Source of the DNA: Desulfovibrio piger ATCC 29098
GTDB lineage: Bacteria > Desulfobacterota > Desulfovibrionia > Desulfovibrionales > Desulfovibrionaceae
DNA length: 64,000 nt
Direction of reading: 5' to 3'
Assembly (NCBI RefSeq): GCF_000156375.1
Contig: NZ_DS996361.1
Coordinates: 25,535-89,534, forward strand
In this document: positions 36,193 through 44,428 of the stretch, piece by piece
Position numbering within the stretch: position 1 is the stretch's first letter
Layout of the letters: each line of letters opens with the position of its first letter
Notes under the pieces: model-generated
What the model saw: the letters and a program-made list of their open reading frames with translations, nothing else
What the model was told of the DNA's origin: nothing
Databases searched by the model: none
Program-made: the position numbers and the translations under genes

Positions 36193-36882
36193 ATGGGCTT
36201 TACGGAAATCTACGAACGCATCAAGCTGGCCACCAACTGCCGTACCCAGGTGGAGCTGGCGGAGCTGCTCAACATCCGCCAGTCCAGCATCTCGGACGCC
36301 AAGCGCCGTGATTCTGTGCCGGGCGACTGGTACATGAAGCTCTTCGAGCGCTTCGGCCTCAACCCCGACTGGCTCAAGTACGGGGTGGGGCCCCTCTATC
36401 TGCGCACGGACAAAGGGTATTGCCCGCAGGAGGCCCCCCAGGCCTTGGCCGAGACCGTGGCCTGCTACGGGGACGACTTCACCCGGTCCACCGTGGTGGA
36501 CGTTTACGACATGGCCTGTGTCTATACGGACGAGGCTCCCAGGCCCGCCTTGTCCATTTCCGGCAGGGTCCCCCTGCCGCAGGCCTTTTTGCGGCCCTCG
36601 CTGCAGGTGCTGCGCCTGCGCGGGCAGGCCATGGAGCCCCTGCTGCGCGAAGGCGCCTACATCGGGGTGGACATGGAGGATCTGGCCCCTGTCTCCGGCA
36701 GGACCTACGCCCTGTTCGCCCCGCTGGAAGGCGTGGTGGTCCGCCAGGTGTTCCTGGACGGCTCGCAGCGGGGCTATGTCCTGAGGGCCCAGTCCCCGGA
36801 CTATCCCGAGACGTCCCTGGATGCCGCCCTGTTGCAGCGCCGCATGCTGGGGCGTGTGGTCTGGACGTTCCAGGAGGTATGA
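36193..36882 (+). CDS. CI/LexA-like regulator: HTH domain plus S24-type domain lacking catalytic residues
   Basis: 229 residues from the ATG at 36193. Residues about 5-65 are a phage CI-type helix-turn-helix (LAELLNIRQSSISDAKRRDSVP). About 120-225 is an S24 peptidase fold with LRLRGQAMEPLLREGAYIGVDMEDL. The serine of the usual G-x-SM-x-P is alanine (GQAMEP) and the catalytic lysine position holds arginine (VVVRQVF), so self-cleavage is unlikely. It lies seven bases after hflC, in the same operon, and may respond to a signal without proteolysis. The frame upstream to 35896 overlaps hflC and is not used. Confidence 0.8.
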   Translation: MGFTEIYERIKLATNCRTQVELAELLNIRQSSISDAKRRDSVPGDWYMKLFERFGLNPDWLKYGVGPLYLRTDKGYCPQEAPQALAETVACYGDDFTRSTVVDVYDMACVYTDEAPRPALSISGRVPLPQAFLRPSLQVLRLRGQAMEPLLREGAYIGVDMEDLAPVSGRTYALFAPLEGVVVRQVFLDGSQRGYVLRAQSPDYPETSLDAALLQRRMLGRVVWTFQEV

Positions 36883-36883
36883 T

Positions 36884-37981
36884 ATGAGCATCTCCGCCAG
36901 GGACGGGCGCAAGGCCCTGCGCCTTGTCCTGTGCGCCCTGTTTTGTCTGCTGCTGGCTGCCTGCGGCGGCAAGGAACCCGTGGATGACGTGGTGGCCAGC
37001 GGCACCGTGATCCTGGAGCCGCCGTCCGCCGATGGCGGCAGCGATGACGGTCTCAGGGAACGCTCTCTCGGGCCTTCTCCGGCGGCCCCTGCGGTGGTGA
37101 CGCCTGTGGCGTCCTCCGCCCCCAGGACCGCGCGTCCGTCCACCCCGGCCGTGGCCCCTGCCTGGCAGGATCTCTCTCGCCGCCTGGCCGCCGACGGCAT
37201 CGCCGGTCCCCAGGTGGACGCCCTGCTGGCGGGCCTGCCCGCCACGCCCACCCAGTCGCCCATGGGCCGCAAGATCAAGGCCCTGTACAATCGCAAATTC
37301 TTTCCCGCACCGCCTTCGGACAAGCCGCAGGCGCAGTATTACAAGGGCGTGGTCACGGACGCCAACGCGCGTTTGTGCCGCCAGTTCATCACGGCCAACA
37401 GCAAGGCCTTCCGGCAGGCGGAACAGCGCTACGGCGTGCCCTCGTCCATCGCGGCAGCCCTGCTGTTCGTGGAGACCCGCCTCGGCAAGGTGCTGGGCGA
37501 TACCTCGGAGAACGCCTTCTACACTCTGGCCAGCATGGCCGTGAGCCGGACGCCGGAGAGCATCAGCGACTGGCTGCCGCAGCTGCGCGACCATGAACAG
37601 CACATGGACTGGATCGCCGAGACCATGCCCAAGCGCGCGGACTGGGCCTACAAGGAGACCAGGGCCCTGGTGGAACACATGCTGCGCGACCGCGTGCCGC
37701 CGGAGCATCTGCCCGGTTCCATCTACGGTGCCGTGGGCCTGTGCCAGTTCATGCCGTCCAATATCGCCACCTATGGTGCGGACGGTGACGGCGACGGCCG
37801 TGTGGACCTGTTCACCGTGCCCGATGCCGTGGCCAGCCTCTCCAACTATCTTGCCCGGCACGGCTGGAAGGCCGGGCTTTCCCGCGAGCGTCAGCACGCC
37901 CTGCTGATGCGCTACAACCACTCCACGGTCTACGCCAACACCATCATGGCCCTGGCGGACCGTGTCGCCGCTCTGAAGTGA
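36884..37981 (+). CDS. MltB-like lytic murein transglycosylase lipoprotein
   Basis: 365 residues from the ATG at 36884 (GGAGG upstream). Lipoprotein signal with lipobox LLAAC (Cys near 23), a Pro/Ala/Ser-rich linker, then an SLT_2/MltB domain (about 135-365) with catalytic Glu in AALLFVETRLG and conserved YGAVGLCQFMPSN and YNHS. It would cleave peptidoglycan glycan strands from the outer-membrane side. Follows the CI-like gene by one base; a terminator comes next. Confidence 0.85.
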   Translation: MSISARDGRKALRLVLCALFCLLLAACGGKEPVDDVVASGTVILEPPSADGGSDDGLRERSLGPSPAAPAVVTPVASSAPRTARPSTPAVAPAWQDLSRRLAADGIAGPQVDALLAGLPATPTQSPMGRKIKALYNRKFFPAPPSDKPQAQYYKGVVTDANARLCRQFITANSKAFRQAEQRYGVPSSIAAALLFVETRLGKVLGDTSENAFYTLASMAVSRTPESISDWLPQLRDHEQHMDWIAETMPKRADWAYKETRALVEHMLRDRVPPEHLPGSIYGAVGLCQFMPSNIATYGADGDGDGRVDLFTVPDAVASLSNYLARHGWKAGLSRERQHALLMRYNHSTVYANTIMALADRVAALK

Positions 37982-37987
37982 GTCACG

Positions 37988-38016
37988 GGACGGCAGGCTT
38001 TGCCTGCCGTCCTTTC
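37988..38016 (+). terminator. Terminator of the hflKC operon
   Basis: GGACGGCAGG and CCTGCCGTCC form a 10-bp stem (37988-37997/38003-38012) with a five-base loop and TTT tail, seven bases past the stop. Confidence 0.85.
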
Positions 38017-38268
38017 CTGACAGGCCGTGCCTTGGCCCGGCTCGTTCCGGTGTTTTTCCGGGCGCGATCCTGCGCCTTCCCTTCTTCCTTTCCCGGGGCC
38101 TTCCGTCGCTCCGCTGATCCTTTCCGCTGTTCCTGACATCCTGCTGACGCGTTCCGTGTTGTGCTTTGAGCGGCTCCACCGTACTGGCCGGAGCCGTCCC
38201 GACAGGCCCGGCCTGCGGGCAACTCCCGCGGCGGGGCCCCTCATCCTTCCTTTGTGCAGGTACCTTAC

Positions 38269-39798
38269 ATGACCTTTATCTCGACCTTGTTGAAAGCGGC
38301 TGCGGCCCTTTTCATGCTCGTCATCCTGATGCTGCTGGTCCAGCTGGACCTGACGGTCTTCCAGACCGTGGAAGTGCTGGCCCCCGGCTGGGGCTGGCTG
38401 GCCTTCGTGGCCCTGCTGGCCCTGGAGGCAGGCGCCGTGCTCTGGCTGGGCCTGGCCTGGTTTGCCCGTGCGCCCCGTCTTGTCCTGCGTGACGACCCCT
38501 CGGAAGCCGAACGCCAGGCCTTTGCCCGGGAACTGGCACGCCGCCTGAAAAAGAATCCCCACGTCCGCGCCGCAGGCATCCGCGCTACGGATGAGGATTT
38601 TCTGGAAAAGGCCCTCGACGTGCTGGACGCCCGTGCCGGGGAAGAGATCCGCAACAACGCCAAGCGGGTGTTCCTGGGCACGGCCCTGTCCCAGAACGGC
38701 CGTCTGGATGCGCTCATCATGTTCGTCTCGCTGGCGCGCATGATCTGGCGGGTCTCCGGCATCTACAACCAGCGTCCCTCCCCGGCGGAGCTGTGGAGCG
38801 TCTACAGCACGGTCTCCTCGGCCACCTTCATTTCCTTTTCCATCGAGGCCCTGGACATCCCCCGGACCATCACCGAGAGCATGAACGAGCTGCTGCCCGC
38901 GGTCACGCCCGTCATGGCGGCCTCCAGCGTGCCGCTCATGGGGCCCATGATGCAGCAGTGCACGTCCGCGGTCATCGACGGGGCGGCCAACTGCCTGCTG
39001 GCCATCCGGGCCGGTGTGGTGACGCGCAGCGCCTTCCGCTTCGCGGCCCTTGGCAGGGAAGAGGCCCGGCAGCAGGCCTGCTGCCGCGAGGCGGGCACCA
39101 TGCTGACGGAGATCTCGCGGGAGACCGTGGGGGCCATCGTGGAGGCCTTCCGCAAGCAGCTGATGGATCTGCCTGCCTCCATGGGCCAGAAGATCTCGGA
39201 GACCGTGGGCACCGTGGCCGACAGTGCCTTGGAAAAGACCCGGGGCGCCGCCCAGAGCGTGGCGCGCGGCGGTACGGCCGTGGCCGAGGCCGTGAGTTCC
39301 GGTGCCGGTGCCGTCATCGGTGCCGGGCAGGCCGTGGCCGGGGCCGTCAGCTCTGGGACCGGTGCCGTGGCGGATGCCCTGGGCAGCGGGACCAAGGCCG
39401 TGCTGGGGGCCGTGCGGGGCATATTGCCCGGCAACCGGCGGCGGGAAGCCACGGCGGACGAGCGTTTCGTCCTGCATCTGGCGCTGGTCTGGTCGCAGGG
39501 GCGTCCGGGCTGGAAGCGCCGTCGCCAGCTGGCCCGCCTGTGCGATGCGGAAGGCGTGAGCGCCGGGCTGCGTACGCTGGTGGACAGGCATCCCGATCTC
39601 GACCTGCTGGAACCGCAGTTGTCGTTCTGGCGGGGCAGAGCAGAGGACGTGCTGGCCTGCCACCGGTCCCTGGAGCTGGAACACGGCGCGGCGGCCGCGG
39701 CCTGGCTGGCGGAGCTGGATCACCGGCTGGGACTGGGCGGCAGTTTGCAGGGCGGTCATGAGGCGCCCGCCTCCGGCTGGAAACGCTTCTGGAAGTAA
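38269..39798 (+). CDS. DUF697/YcjF-like membrane protein
   Basis: 509 residues from the ATG at 38269. Two adjacent membrane segments near the N-terminus (about 5-27 and 38-60), a conserved middle (SVYSTVSSATFISFSIEALDIPRTITESMNELLPAV, near 170-220) of the DUF697/YcjF type, then an Ala/Gly-rich stretch (about 320-385) with repeated GAVxGAGQAVAG-like units. The function of the family is unknown. The assignment to DUF697 is from pattern and moderate. 250 bases without a gene precede it. Confidence 0.6.
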   Translation: MTFISTLLKAAAALFMLVILMLLVQLDLTVFQTVEVLAPGWGWLAFVALLALEAGAVLWLGLAWFARAPRLVLRDDPSEAERQAFARELARRLKKNPHVRAAGIRATDEDFLEKALDVLDARAGEEIRNNAKRVFLGTALSQNGRLDALIMFVSLARMIWRVSGIYNQRPSPAELWSVYSTVSSATFISFSIEALDIPRTITESMNELLPAVTPVMAASSVPLMGPMMQQCTSAVIDGAANCLLAIRAGVVTRSAFRFAALGREEARQQACCREAGTMLTEISRETVGAIVEAFRKQLMDLPASMGQKISETVGTVADSALEKTRGAAQSVARGGTAVAEAVSSGAGAVIGAGQAVAGAVSSGTGAVADALGSGTKAVLGAVRGILPGNRRREATADERFVLHLALVWSQGRPGWKRRRQLARLCDAEGVSAGLRTLVDRHPDLDLLEPQLSFWRGRAEDVLACHRSLELEHGAAAAAWLAELDHRLGLGGSLQGGHEAPASGWKRFWK

Positions 39799-39865
39799 GC
39801 GCAAGGGGCGGGATCTTCCGCATATCGTCCGGCAGTCCGGCGGGACTGTGAAAAGATTCCCTGTT

Positions 39866-39883
39866 TTGTGACGATGGTCACAG
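39866..39883 (+). promoter_or_regulatory. CRP/HcpR-type operator upstream of hcp
   Basis: TTGTGACGATGGTCACAG is TTGTGA-N6-TCACA(A), the CRP-like motif described for HcpR in Desulfovibrio. Its centre (39874.5) is 41.5 bases before a start near 39916, with TGC-TCTAGT (39901-39909) as an extended -10: class II activation geometry. Confidence 0.82.
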
Positions 39884-39952
39884 TTGCGGTGGAGGAGATG
39901 TGCTCTAGTGACATGGACAGACACCCATCCCCCTCAGCACAAGGAGCCCCCC

Positions 39953-41539
39953 ATGTTTTGCAACCAGTGTGAACAGACCTCCAAGGGCAAGGCCTGTACC
40001 CGCCTTGGCATCTGCGGCAAGAACGAGGCCGTGGCCATCCAGCAGGACAAGCTGGTATGGCAGCTGCGCGAACTGGCGGCCGTGGCCCTGATGGCCCGTG
40101 ACGCCGGCATCGTGGACACCGCCACCGACGACTTCGCCTTCAAGGCCCTGTTCTCCACCCTGACCAATGTGAATTTCGATCCCGTCTCCCTGCGCGCCGT
40201 GCAGGAAGAATGCCTGGAGCGCACCACCGCCCTGGCCGCCCGCGTGCCCGGTGCCCCGTCGCCCTCGCCGCTGGCCGCCTTGGACCTGCGCGATACGGCC
40301 ATCGACCGCCTGTCCGACGACGAGGACGTGCGTTCCGCCATGCAGATCCTGCTCTACGGCCTCAAGGGCGTGGCCGCCTATGCCGACCATGCCGCCGAAC
40401 TGGGCCAGCGCGATCCCGACGTGGCCGCCTTCCTGTATCGCGGCCTGCGCGCCGGTACCGAGCTGGATCCCGAGAGCCGTGACCTCAACGGCTGGCTGGG
40501 CCTGGTGCTGGAATGCGGCAAGGCCAACCTGCGCGCCATGGAGCTGCTGGAAGCGGGCAATACCGGTACCTTCGGCACGCCCGTGCCTACGCCCGTTTCC
40601 CTGGGCCGGCGCAAGGGCAAGGCCATCCTCGTCTCCGGCCACGATCTGCCCGATCTGCTGGCCCTGCTGGAGCAGACCCGCGACACGGGCATCAACGTCT
40701 ACACCCACGGCGAGATGCTGCCCGCCCACGCCTATCCCGTGCTGCATGCCTTCCCGCATCTGGCCGGGCATTACGGCACGGCCTGGCAGAACCAGCAGAA
40801 GGAACTGCCCGCCTTCCCCGGCGCGGTGCTCTTCACCACCAACTGCATCCAGGATCCCAAGGGCTACGCCGACAAGGTCTTCACCTCCGGCAACGTGTCC
40901 TGGCCCGGCCTGGGCCACTGCAAGGACCGTGATTTCTCGGCCGTCATCCGGAAGGCCCTGGAGCTGCCCGGCTTTGAGGAAGACGTGCCCGGCAAGGAAG
41001 TGCTGACCGGCTTTGGCCGCGAGACCCTGCTGGGTGCCGCGCCCGCCGTGCTGGATGCCGTGGCCCAGGGCAAGCTGCGCCACATCTTCCTGGTGGGCGG
41101 CTGCGACGGCGCCCGTCCCGGCCGCAACTACTATACCGAGCTGGTGGAGAAGATCCCGGCCGACTGCCTGATCCTGACCCTGGCCTGCGGCAAGTTCCGT
41201 TTCTTCGACAAGGAGCTGGGCAGCCTGGGCGGCATCCCGCGCCTGCTGGACGTGGGCCAGTGCAACGATGCCTACGCCGCCGTGCGTGTGGCCATGGCCC
41301 TGGCCGATGCCCTGAAGTGCGGCGTCAACGATTTGCCGCTGTCGCTGGTGCTTTCGTGGTACGAACAGAAGGCCGTGAGCATCCTGCTGACCCTGCTGGC
41401 CCTGGGCGTGAAGAACATCCGCCTCGGGCCCACGCTGCCTGCCTTCGTGTCCCCCAACATCCTCAAGGTGCTGGTGGAGCAGTGGAACATCATGCCCGTG
41501 ACCACGCCTGACGAAGACCTCAAGGCGATCCTGGGCTAA
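39953..41539 (+). CDS. hcp: Hydroxylamine reductase (hybrid cluster protein)
   Basis: 528 residues from the ATG at 39953 (AAGGAG upstream). The N-terminus MFCNQCEQTSKGKACTR has Cys3, 6, 15, 21 for the [4Fe-4S] cluster in the anaerobe form. Hybrid-cluster ligands are seen in TTNCIQDPKGY, GGCDGARPGRNYY, LACGKF and DVGQCNDAYAAV. Cytoplasmic; reduces NO or hydroxylamine under nitrosative stress. It lies under the operator at 39866 and next to its likely regulator gene. Confidence 0.95.
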   Translation: MFCNQCEQTSKGKACTRLGICGKNEAVAIQQDKLVWQLRELAAVALMARDAGIVDTATDDFAFKALFSTLTNVNFDPVSLRAVQEECLERTTALAARVPGAPSPSPLAALDLRDTAIDRLSDDEDVRSAMQILLYGLKGVAAYADHAAELGQRDPDVAAFLYRGLRAGTELDPESRDLNGWLGLVLECGKANLRAMELLEAGNTGTFGTPVPTPVSLGRRKGKAILVSGHDLPDLLALLEQTRDTGINVYTHGEMLPAHAYPVLHAFPHLAGHYGTAWQNQQKELPAFPGAVLFTTNCIQDPKGYADKVFTSGNVSWPGLGHCKDRDFSAVIRKALELPGFEEDVPGKEVLTGFGRETLLGAAPAVLDAVAQGKLRHIFLVGGCDGARPGRNYYTELVEKIPADCLILTLACGKFRFFDKELGSLGGIPRLLDVGQCNDAYAAVRVAMALADALKCGVNDLPLSLVLSWYEQKAVSILLTLLALGVKNIRLGPTLPAFVSPNILKVLVEQWNIMPVTTPDEDLKAILG

Positions 41540-41549
41540 GATTCTCCGC

Positions 41550-41586
41550 AGGGGAAGGCCGTGACGCGGTCTTCCCCTGTGTTTTT
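41550..41586 (+). terminator. Terminator of hcp
   Basis: AGGGGAAG and CTTCCCCT stems (41550-41557/41571-41578) flank a GC-rich loop; GTGTTTTT follows. Confidence 0.8.
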
Positions 41587-41667
41587 GGGCCCGGCGGGGC
41601 CGCTGCCCCGTCCGGTCGTTTTTCCTGCCCCTGCCCCGCAGGGGCGAAGCTTTCATGGAGGTCGCGC

Positions 41668-42378
41668 ATGGACCGGAAAAAAGGGGACCGCCCCACCGAT
41701 CCCCAGAGCCTGCGGGATGCCCTGCGCCACAGTCCGCTGGGCCGCTGGCTGGACGAAAGGCAGACCGGCCTTGTGCTGGACACGGGCCGTCTGGCCGAGA
41801 TGCGGGCGGGCGATGTGCTGTTCCGTGAAGGGGACGAGATACGCCATGTGCCCTTCGTCTTGTCCGGTGAGGTGAAACTGGTCAAGATGGGGCCGCAGGG
41901 CAGGGAATATGTCCTGCACCTGACCCGTGGCGGGGCCTTCCCCGATCCGGGGGCCCTGTTCTACGAGGCCCCCCTGCCCGCCACGGCCGTGGCTTTGGGG
42001 CCGGGACGCCTGCTCTGGCTGGAGCGGGCCACCATGGACAGGCTGCTGGACGAGAATCCCCGGCTGGCCCGCTGGCTCCTGCAGGTGCTGGCGGCCCGGC
42101 AGCGTCTGTTCGTCAACAAGGTGGCCGGCTCGCAGGGCGTGATCTCGGTCTCCCGCCGGGTGGCCGGATGGCTGCTGCACCGCTCCCGCATGGAGGAGGG
42201 CCGCCGCCAGCTGAAACTGCCCGGTACCCGGGAGCTCATGGCCCGCTTGCTGGGCCTGAGCCGCGAGAGCCTGAGCAGGGAACTCAACAAGCTGGCCCGG
42301 GAAGGCGCCATCCGCCTGGAGCGGCGGCGGGTGGAACTGCTGGACATGGCGGCCCTGGAGCGCCGGGCCCAGGACTAG
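41668..42378 (+). CDS. Crp/Fnr family regulator, HcpR-like
   Basis: 236 residues: cNMP-type beta-roll sensor (about 35-150, PFVLSGEVKLVKMG) and a winged helix with recognition segment SRESLSRELNKL. R-E-x3-R matches the CRP residues that read TGTGA, as in the operator found at hcp (39866). No cysteine cluster for an Fnr-type Fe-S site is visible. Location next to hcp and the matching operator make HcpR the best assignment. GGAGG RBS. Ends in a C-rich terminator (42454-42479). Confidence 0.82.
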   Translation: MDRKKGDRPTDPQSLRDALRHSPLGRWLDERQTGLVLDTGRLAEMRAGDVLFREGDEIRHVPFVLSGEVKLVKMGPQGREYVLHLTRGGAFPDPGALFYEAPLPATAVALGPGRLLWLERATMDRLLDENPRLARWLLQVLAARQRLFVNKVAGSQGVISVSRRVAGWLLHRSRMEEGRRQLKLPGTRELMARLLGLSRESLSRELNKLAREGAIRLERRRVELLDMAALERRAQD

Positions 42379-42453
42379 CGGCTTTCCGGCCGTGTTTTTC
42401 GCTCCGGCCTTTACGGGCCTGCCCCTATGCGGCATAGATGAGGGCCGCAGGCA

Positions 42454-42479
42454 GGCCCGGCCTTCGGCCGTGCCTTTTT
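42454..42479 (+). terminator. Terminator of the Crp/Fnr gene
   Basis: GGCCCGGCC and GGCCGTGCC form a 9-bp stem with one mismatch (42454-42462/42466-42474), loop TTC, then TTTTT. Confidence 0.75.
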
Positions 42480-42567
42480 GCATGACGCTCCCGCCACTGT
42501 GCGTCGCGCTCCGGTGATGCCGCGGCGCAGGCCTGACAAAGGGCGGCATACAGTATCACAGATAGCC

Positions 42568-43170
42568 ATGACAGACATCATCCCCCAGCTTTCCTTGCCG
42601 CTGTGCATCCTTTGCTCCAGCACCACCGGCAATACCCGTTCTTTGGCTGATGCCCTTGCCGACGCCACCGGGGCCCCCGTGTTCCCCGCGGGGCATCCGC
42701 CGCTGCTCGATCATGCCGGGACTCTGCTCCTGGGCTTCTGGGTGCGCCGCGGCCTGCCCGACAGCCGCAGCCTGCGCTTGTGGCAGGGCATACGCGGCAA
42801 ACGCATCTTTTTTTTCGGCACCCACGGCACACGTCCCGGCTCGGAACATTCCCGCCAGTGTCTTGCGGTGGCCCGCCGCCTGTTGCAGGACAACGGCAAC
42901 GAGGTACTGGGCGGATTCTTGTGCCAGGGGCGGGTCAACCCGCGCCTGGTGGCGCTGGCGGGCAAGCCGGGGCACCATCCCATGACGCCCGCCCGCGCAG
43001 CCCGTCTGGCCGAGGCCGCCCGCCATCCCGATGGGGCGGACCGGCAGGCGCTGGTGCGCTGCTGGGACTGCTGCCGTCAGGGCCTGCCCCTGCCCGGGGC
43101 CGATGCCGCCGGGGAAGTGGACGGCGGCCACTTTTTTGCCTGGTCCGCCGGGACGGGACGCTTGTCCTGA
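42568..43170 (+). CDS. Flavodoxin-like protein
   Basis: 200 residues from the ATG at 42568. The FMN phosphate-binding loop SSTTGNTRSLADALA is at the N-terminus; a Rossmann-like flavodoxin fold follows (LLLGFWVRRGLPD; IFFFGTHGTRPGSEHSRQ; CWDCCRQGLPLPG). Probably an electron-carrier domain or FMN reductase-like protein. It lies in the hcp region and could serve nitrosative or oxidative defence. The RBS is weak and the exact start is uncertain. Confidence 0.72.
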   Translation: MTDIIPQLSLPLCILCSSTTGNTRSLADALADATGAPVFPAGHPPLLDHAGTLLLGFWVRRGLPDSRSLRLWQGIRGKRIFFFGTHGTRPGSEHSRQCLAVARRLLQDNGNEVLGGFLCQGRVNPRLVALAGKPGHHPMTPARAARLAEAARHPDGADRQALVRCWDCCRQGLPLPGADAAGEVDGGHFFAWSAGTGRLS

Positions 43171-43211
43171 GCCCGCGGGCCCGTTATCCTGTAAGGGGAG
43201 GAGAAAACATC

Positions 43212-43691
43212 ATGGAAAAGATCGTGAGCCGCGTGGAACTGAGCGATGATCCGGCCCTGCCCGGCGAGATCCTCAACAAGGCGGAATCGCTGTACGTGGC
43301 CTTCCAGACAGGGGATTTCCCCTATGTGCTGCCCTTCAACCATGTCTGGCTGGATGGGCACATCTACATCCATTGCGCGCTGGAAGGGCGCAAGATCGAC
43401 GTGCTGCGCCGGGATGGCCGGGTGGGCTTTTCCACGGCGGTGGACGTGTGCATCATCCGCGAAAAGTCCACCACCCACTTCCGCAGCCTTTGCGGTACCG
43501 GCCGGGTGAGCGAAGTGACCGATACGGAAGAGAAGCGCCGGGCCCTGGACGCCATCAGCCTGCGCTTCGATGCGCGCTGCCCGCGTCCCACGCCCGATGC
43601 CGCCCTGGCCCGGGTGAACATCCTGCGCATCGATGTGGAGAGCCTGACCTGCCGCCACAAGAACGGGCCGCGCCGCAAGGACAAGGAATAG
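43212..43691 (+). CDS. Pyridoxamine 5'-phosphate oxidase-fold protein (Nim-like)
   Basis: 159 residues from the ATG at 43212, GGGGAGGAG upstream. The split-barrel flavin-binding family pattern appears in LYVAFQTGDFPYVLPFNHVWLDGHIYIH and VGFSTAVDVCIIREKSTTHFRSLCGTGRV. Relatives include the 5-nitroimidazole reductase NimA. The substrate here is not known. It follows the flavodoxin-like gene by 41 bases, which fits a redox pair, and ends before a symmetric TTTGTGCT-TTTT-AGCACAAA element. Confidence 0.75.
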   Translation: MEKIVSRVELSDDPALPGEILNKAESLYVAFQTGDFPYVLPFNHVWLDGHIYIHCALEGRKIDVLRRDGRVGFSTAVDVCIIREKSTTHFRSLCGTGRVSEVTDTEEKRRALDAISLRFDARCPRPTPDAALARVNILRIDVESLTCRHKNGPRRKDKE

Positions 43692-43698
43692 GGAAAAG

Positions 43699-43718
43699 TT
43701 TGTGCTTTTTAGCACAAA
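43699..43718. promoter_or_regulatory. 8-bp inverted repeat upstream of the usp promoter
   Basis: TTTGTGCT-TTTT-AGCACAAA, perfectly symmetric, just before the -35 of the usp promoter. It may be an operator or the end of the previous transcript. Confidence 0.5.
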
Positions 43719-43732
43719 TTGGAGAAAAGGCC

Positions 43733-43761
43733 TTGTCTTGTGCAGGGAAAGTCCTTACATT
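43733..43761 (+). promoter_or_regulatory. Predicted promoter in front of the inverted-repeat segment (usp)
   Basis: TTGTCT (43733-43738), a 17-base spacer, TACATT (43756-43761). It ends exactly where the 54-bp inverted repeat begins (43762), so it is outside the bracketed segment. Confidence 0.5.
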
Positions 43762-43815
43762 ATGGACATGCCGGGAACATAGGCGCTCAGGGCGGCTATT
43801 TCCGGGCGCACGGCG
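43762..43815 (+). repeat. 54-bp perfect inverted repeat, left copy
   Basis: Reverse complement, base for base, of 44440-44493, the 5' coding part of hisC. On the minus strand this copy continues from an ATG (43833-43831) with a purine-rich RBS. The reading frame runs AVRPEIAALSAYVPGMSI and then stops, so it is a cut-off copy of the hisC start. Confidence 0.93.
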
Positions 43816-43900
43816 GAGGAAAGGGCCATCCCCCCTTTCCTGATGGAACTGGATTTTCAACATTTTACTTCTGTCCGTTTGGGCGGTAATGGAGCGTACC

Positions 43901-44344
43901 ATGAAGGAAATCAAGAAGATTCTTTGCGCGGTTGACCTTTCCGAACACAGCGCGGCCGTGGCAGAGTACGCCACCATGCTGGCCAAGGGCCTGGGGGCCA
44001 GCATCATCGTCGTCTACACGGCTCCCTCGCTGAGCCAGTATGTGGGCTTCCATGTGCCGCCCAACACCATCGAGAACTTCGTGGGCGAGATCGTCTCCGG
44101 CGCTGAAAAGTCCATGGACGCTTTCGTGGCCGAGAACTTCCCCGGCGTGGAAGCCAAGGGCCAGGTGCTCATCGGCTACGCCGCCGAAGAGATCCTGACC
44201 CGTGCCAATGACGAAGGCGCCGACCTCATCGTCATGGGTACCCACGGCCGCAAGGGCATCGACCGCATCCTCTTCGGCTCCGTGGCTGAAAAGGTCGTCA
44301 AGAACGCGTCCATGCCTGTGCTGACCGTTCGCCCCAACAGGTAA
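43901..44344 (+). CDS. Universal stress protein (UspA family)
   Basis: 147 residues from the ATG at 43901, chosen over 43889 because GGAG sits before it. UspA fold: ILCAVDLSEHSAAVAEYA at the start, GQVLIGYAAEEILTRA, and the ATP-binding MGTHGRKGIDRILFGSVAEKVVKNASMPVLTVRP near the end (G-x2-G-x9-G-S pattern). It lies alone inside the segment bracketed by the 54-bp inverted repeat, with a strong terminator behind. Confidence 0.92.
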   Translation: MKEIKKILCAVDLSEHSAAVAEYATMLAKGLGASIIVVYTAPSLSQYVGFHVPPNTIENFVGEIVSGAEKSMDAFVAENFPGVEAKGQVLIGYAAEEILTRANDEGADLIVMGTHGRKGIDRILFGSVAEKVVKNASMPVLTVRPNR

Positions 44345-44379
44345 GTCCCGGCCGGACCGGGAACTGACAACGGTTTCTC

Positions 44380-44409
44380 GGGCCGCCGCACTTGCGGCGG
44401 CCCTTTTTT
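44380..44409 (+). terminator. Strong terminator between usp and hisC
   Basis: GGGCCGCCGCA pairs perfectly with TGCGGCGGCCC (44380-44390/44393-44403), two-base loop, then TTTTTT. It ends 20 bases before the hisC start codon. Confidence 0.92.
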
Positions 44410-44428
44410 CTTTGCATCTGGAGTCTGT

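Noticed and set aside
36193-36882. CI-like gene considered as a sign of prophage
   Set aside because: No integrase, structural or lysis gene is near; it lies in a tight operon with hflKC and a transglycosylase gene.
39230-39430. Repeated Gly/Ala-rich DNA in the DUF697-like gene considered as a mobile or phase-variable repeat
   Set aside because: Units are imperfect and in frame; best explained by a low-complexity protein segment.
43699-43718. TTTGTGCT-TTTT-AGCACAAA considered as a rho-independent terminator of the Nim-like gene
   Set aside because: It lacks a GC-rich stem and T-tail; listed as a possible operator instead.
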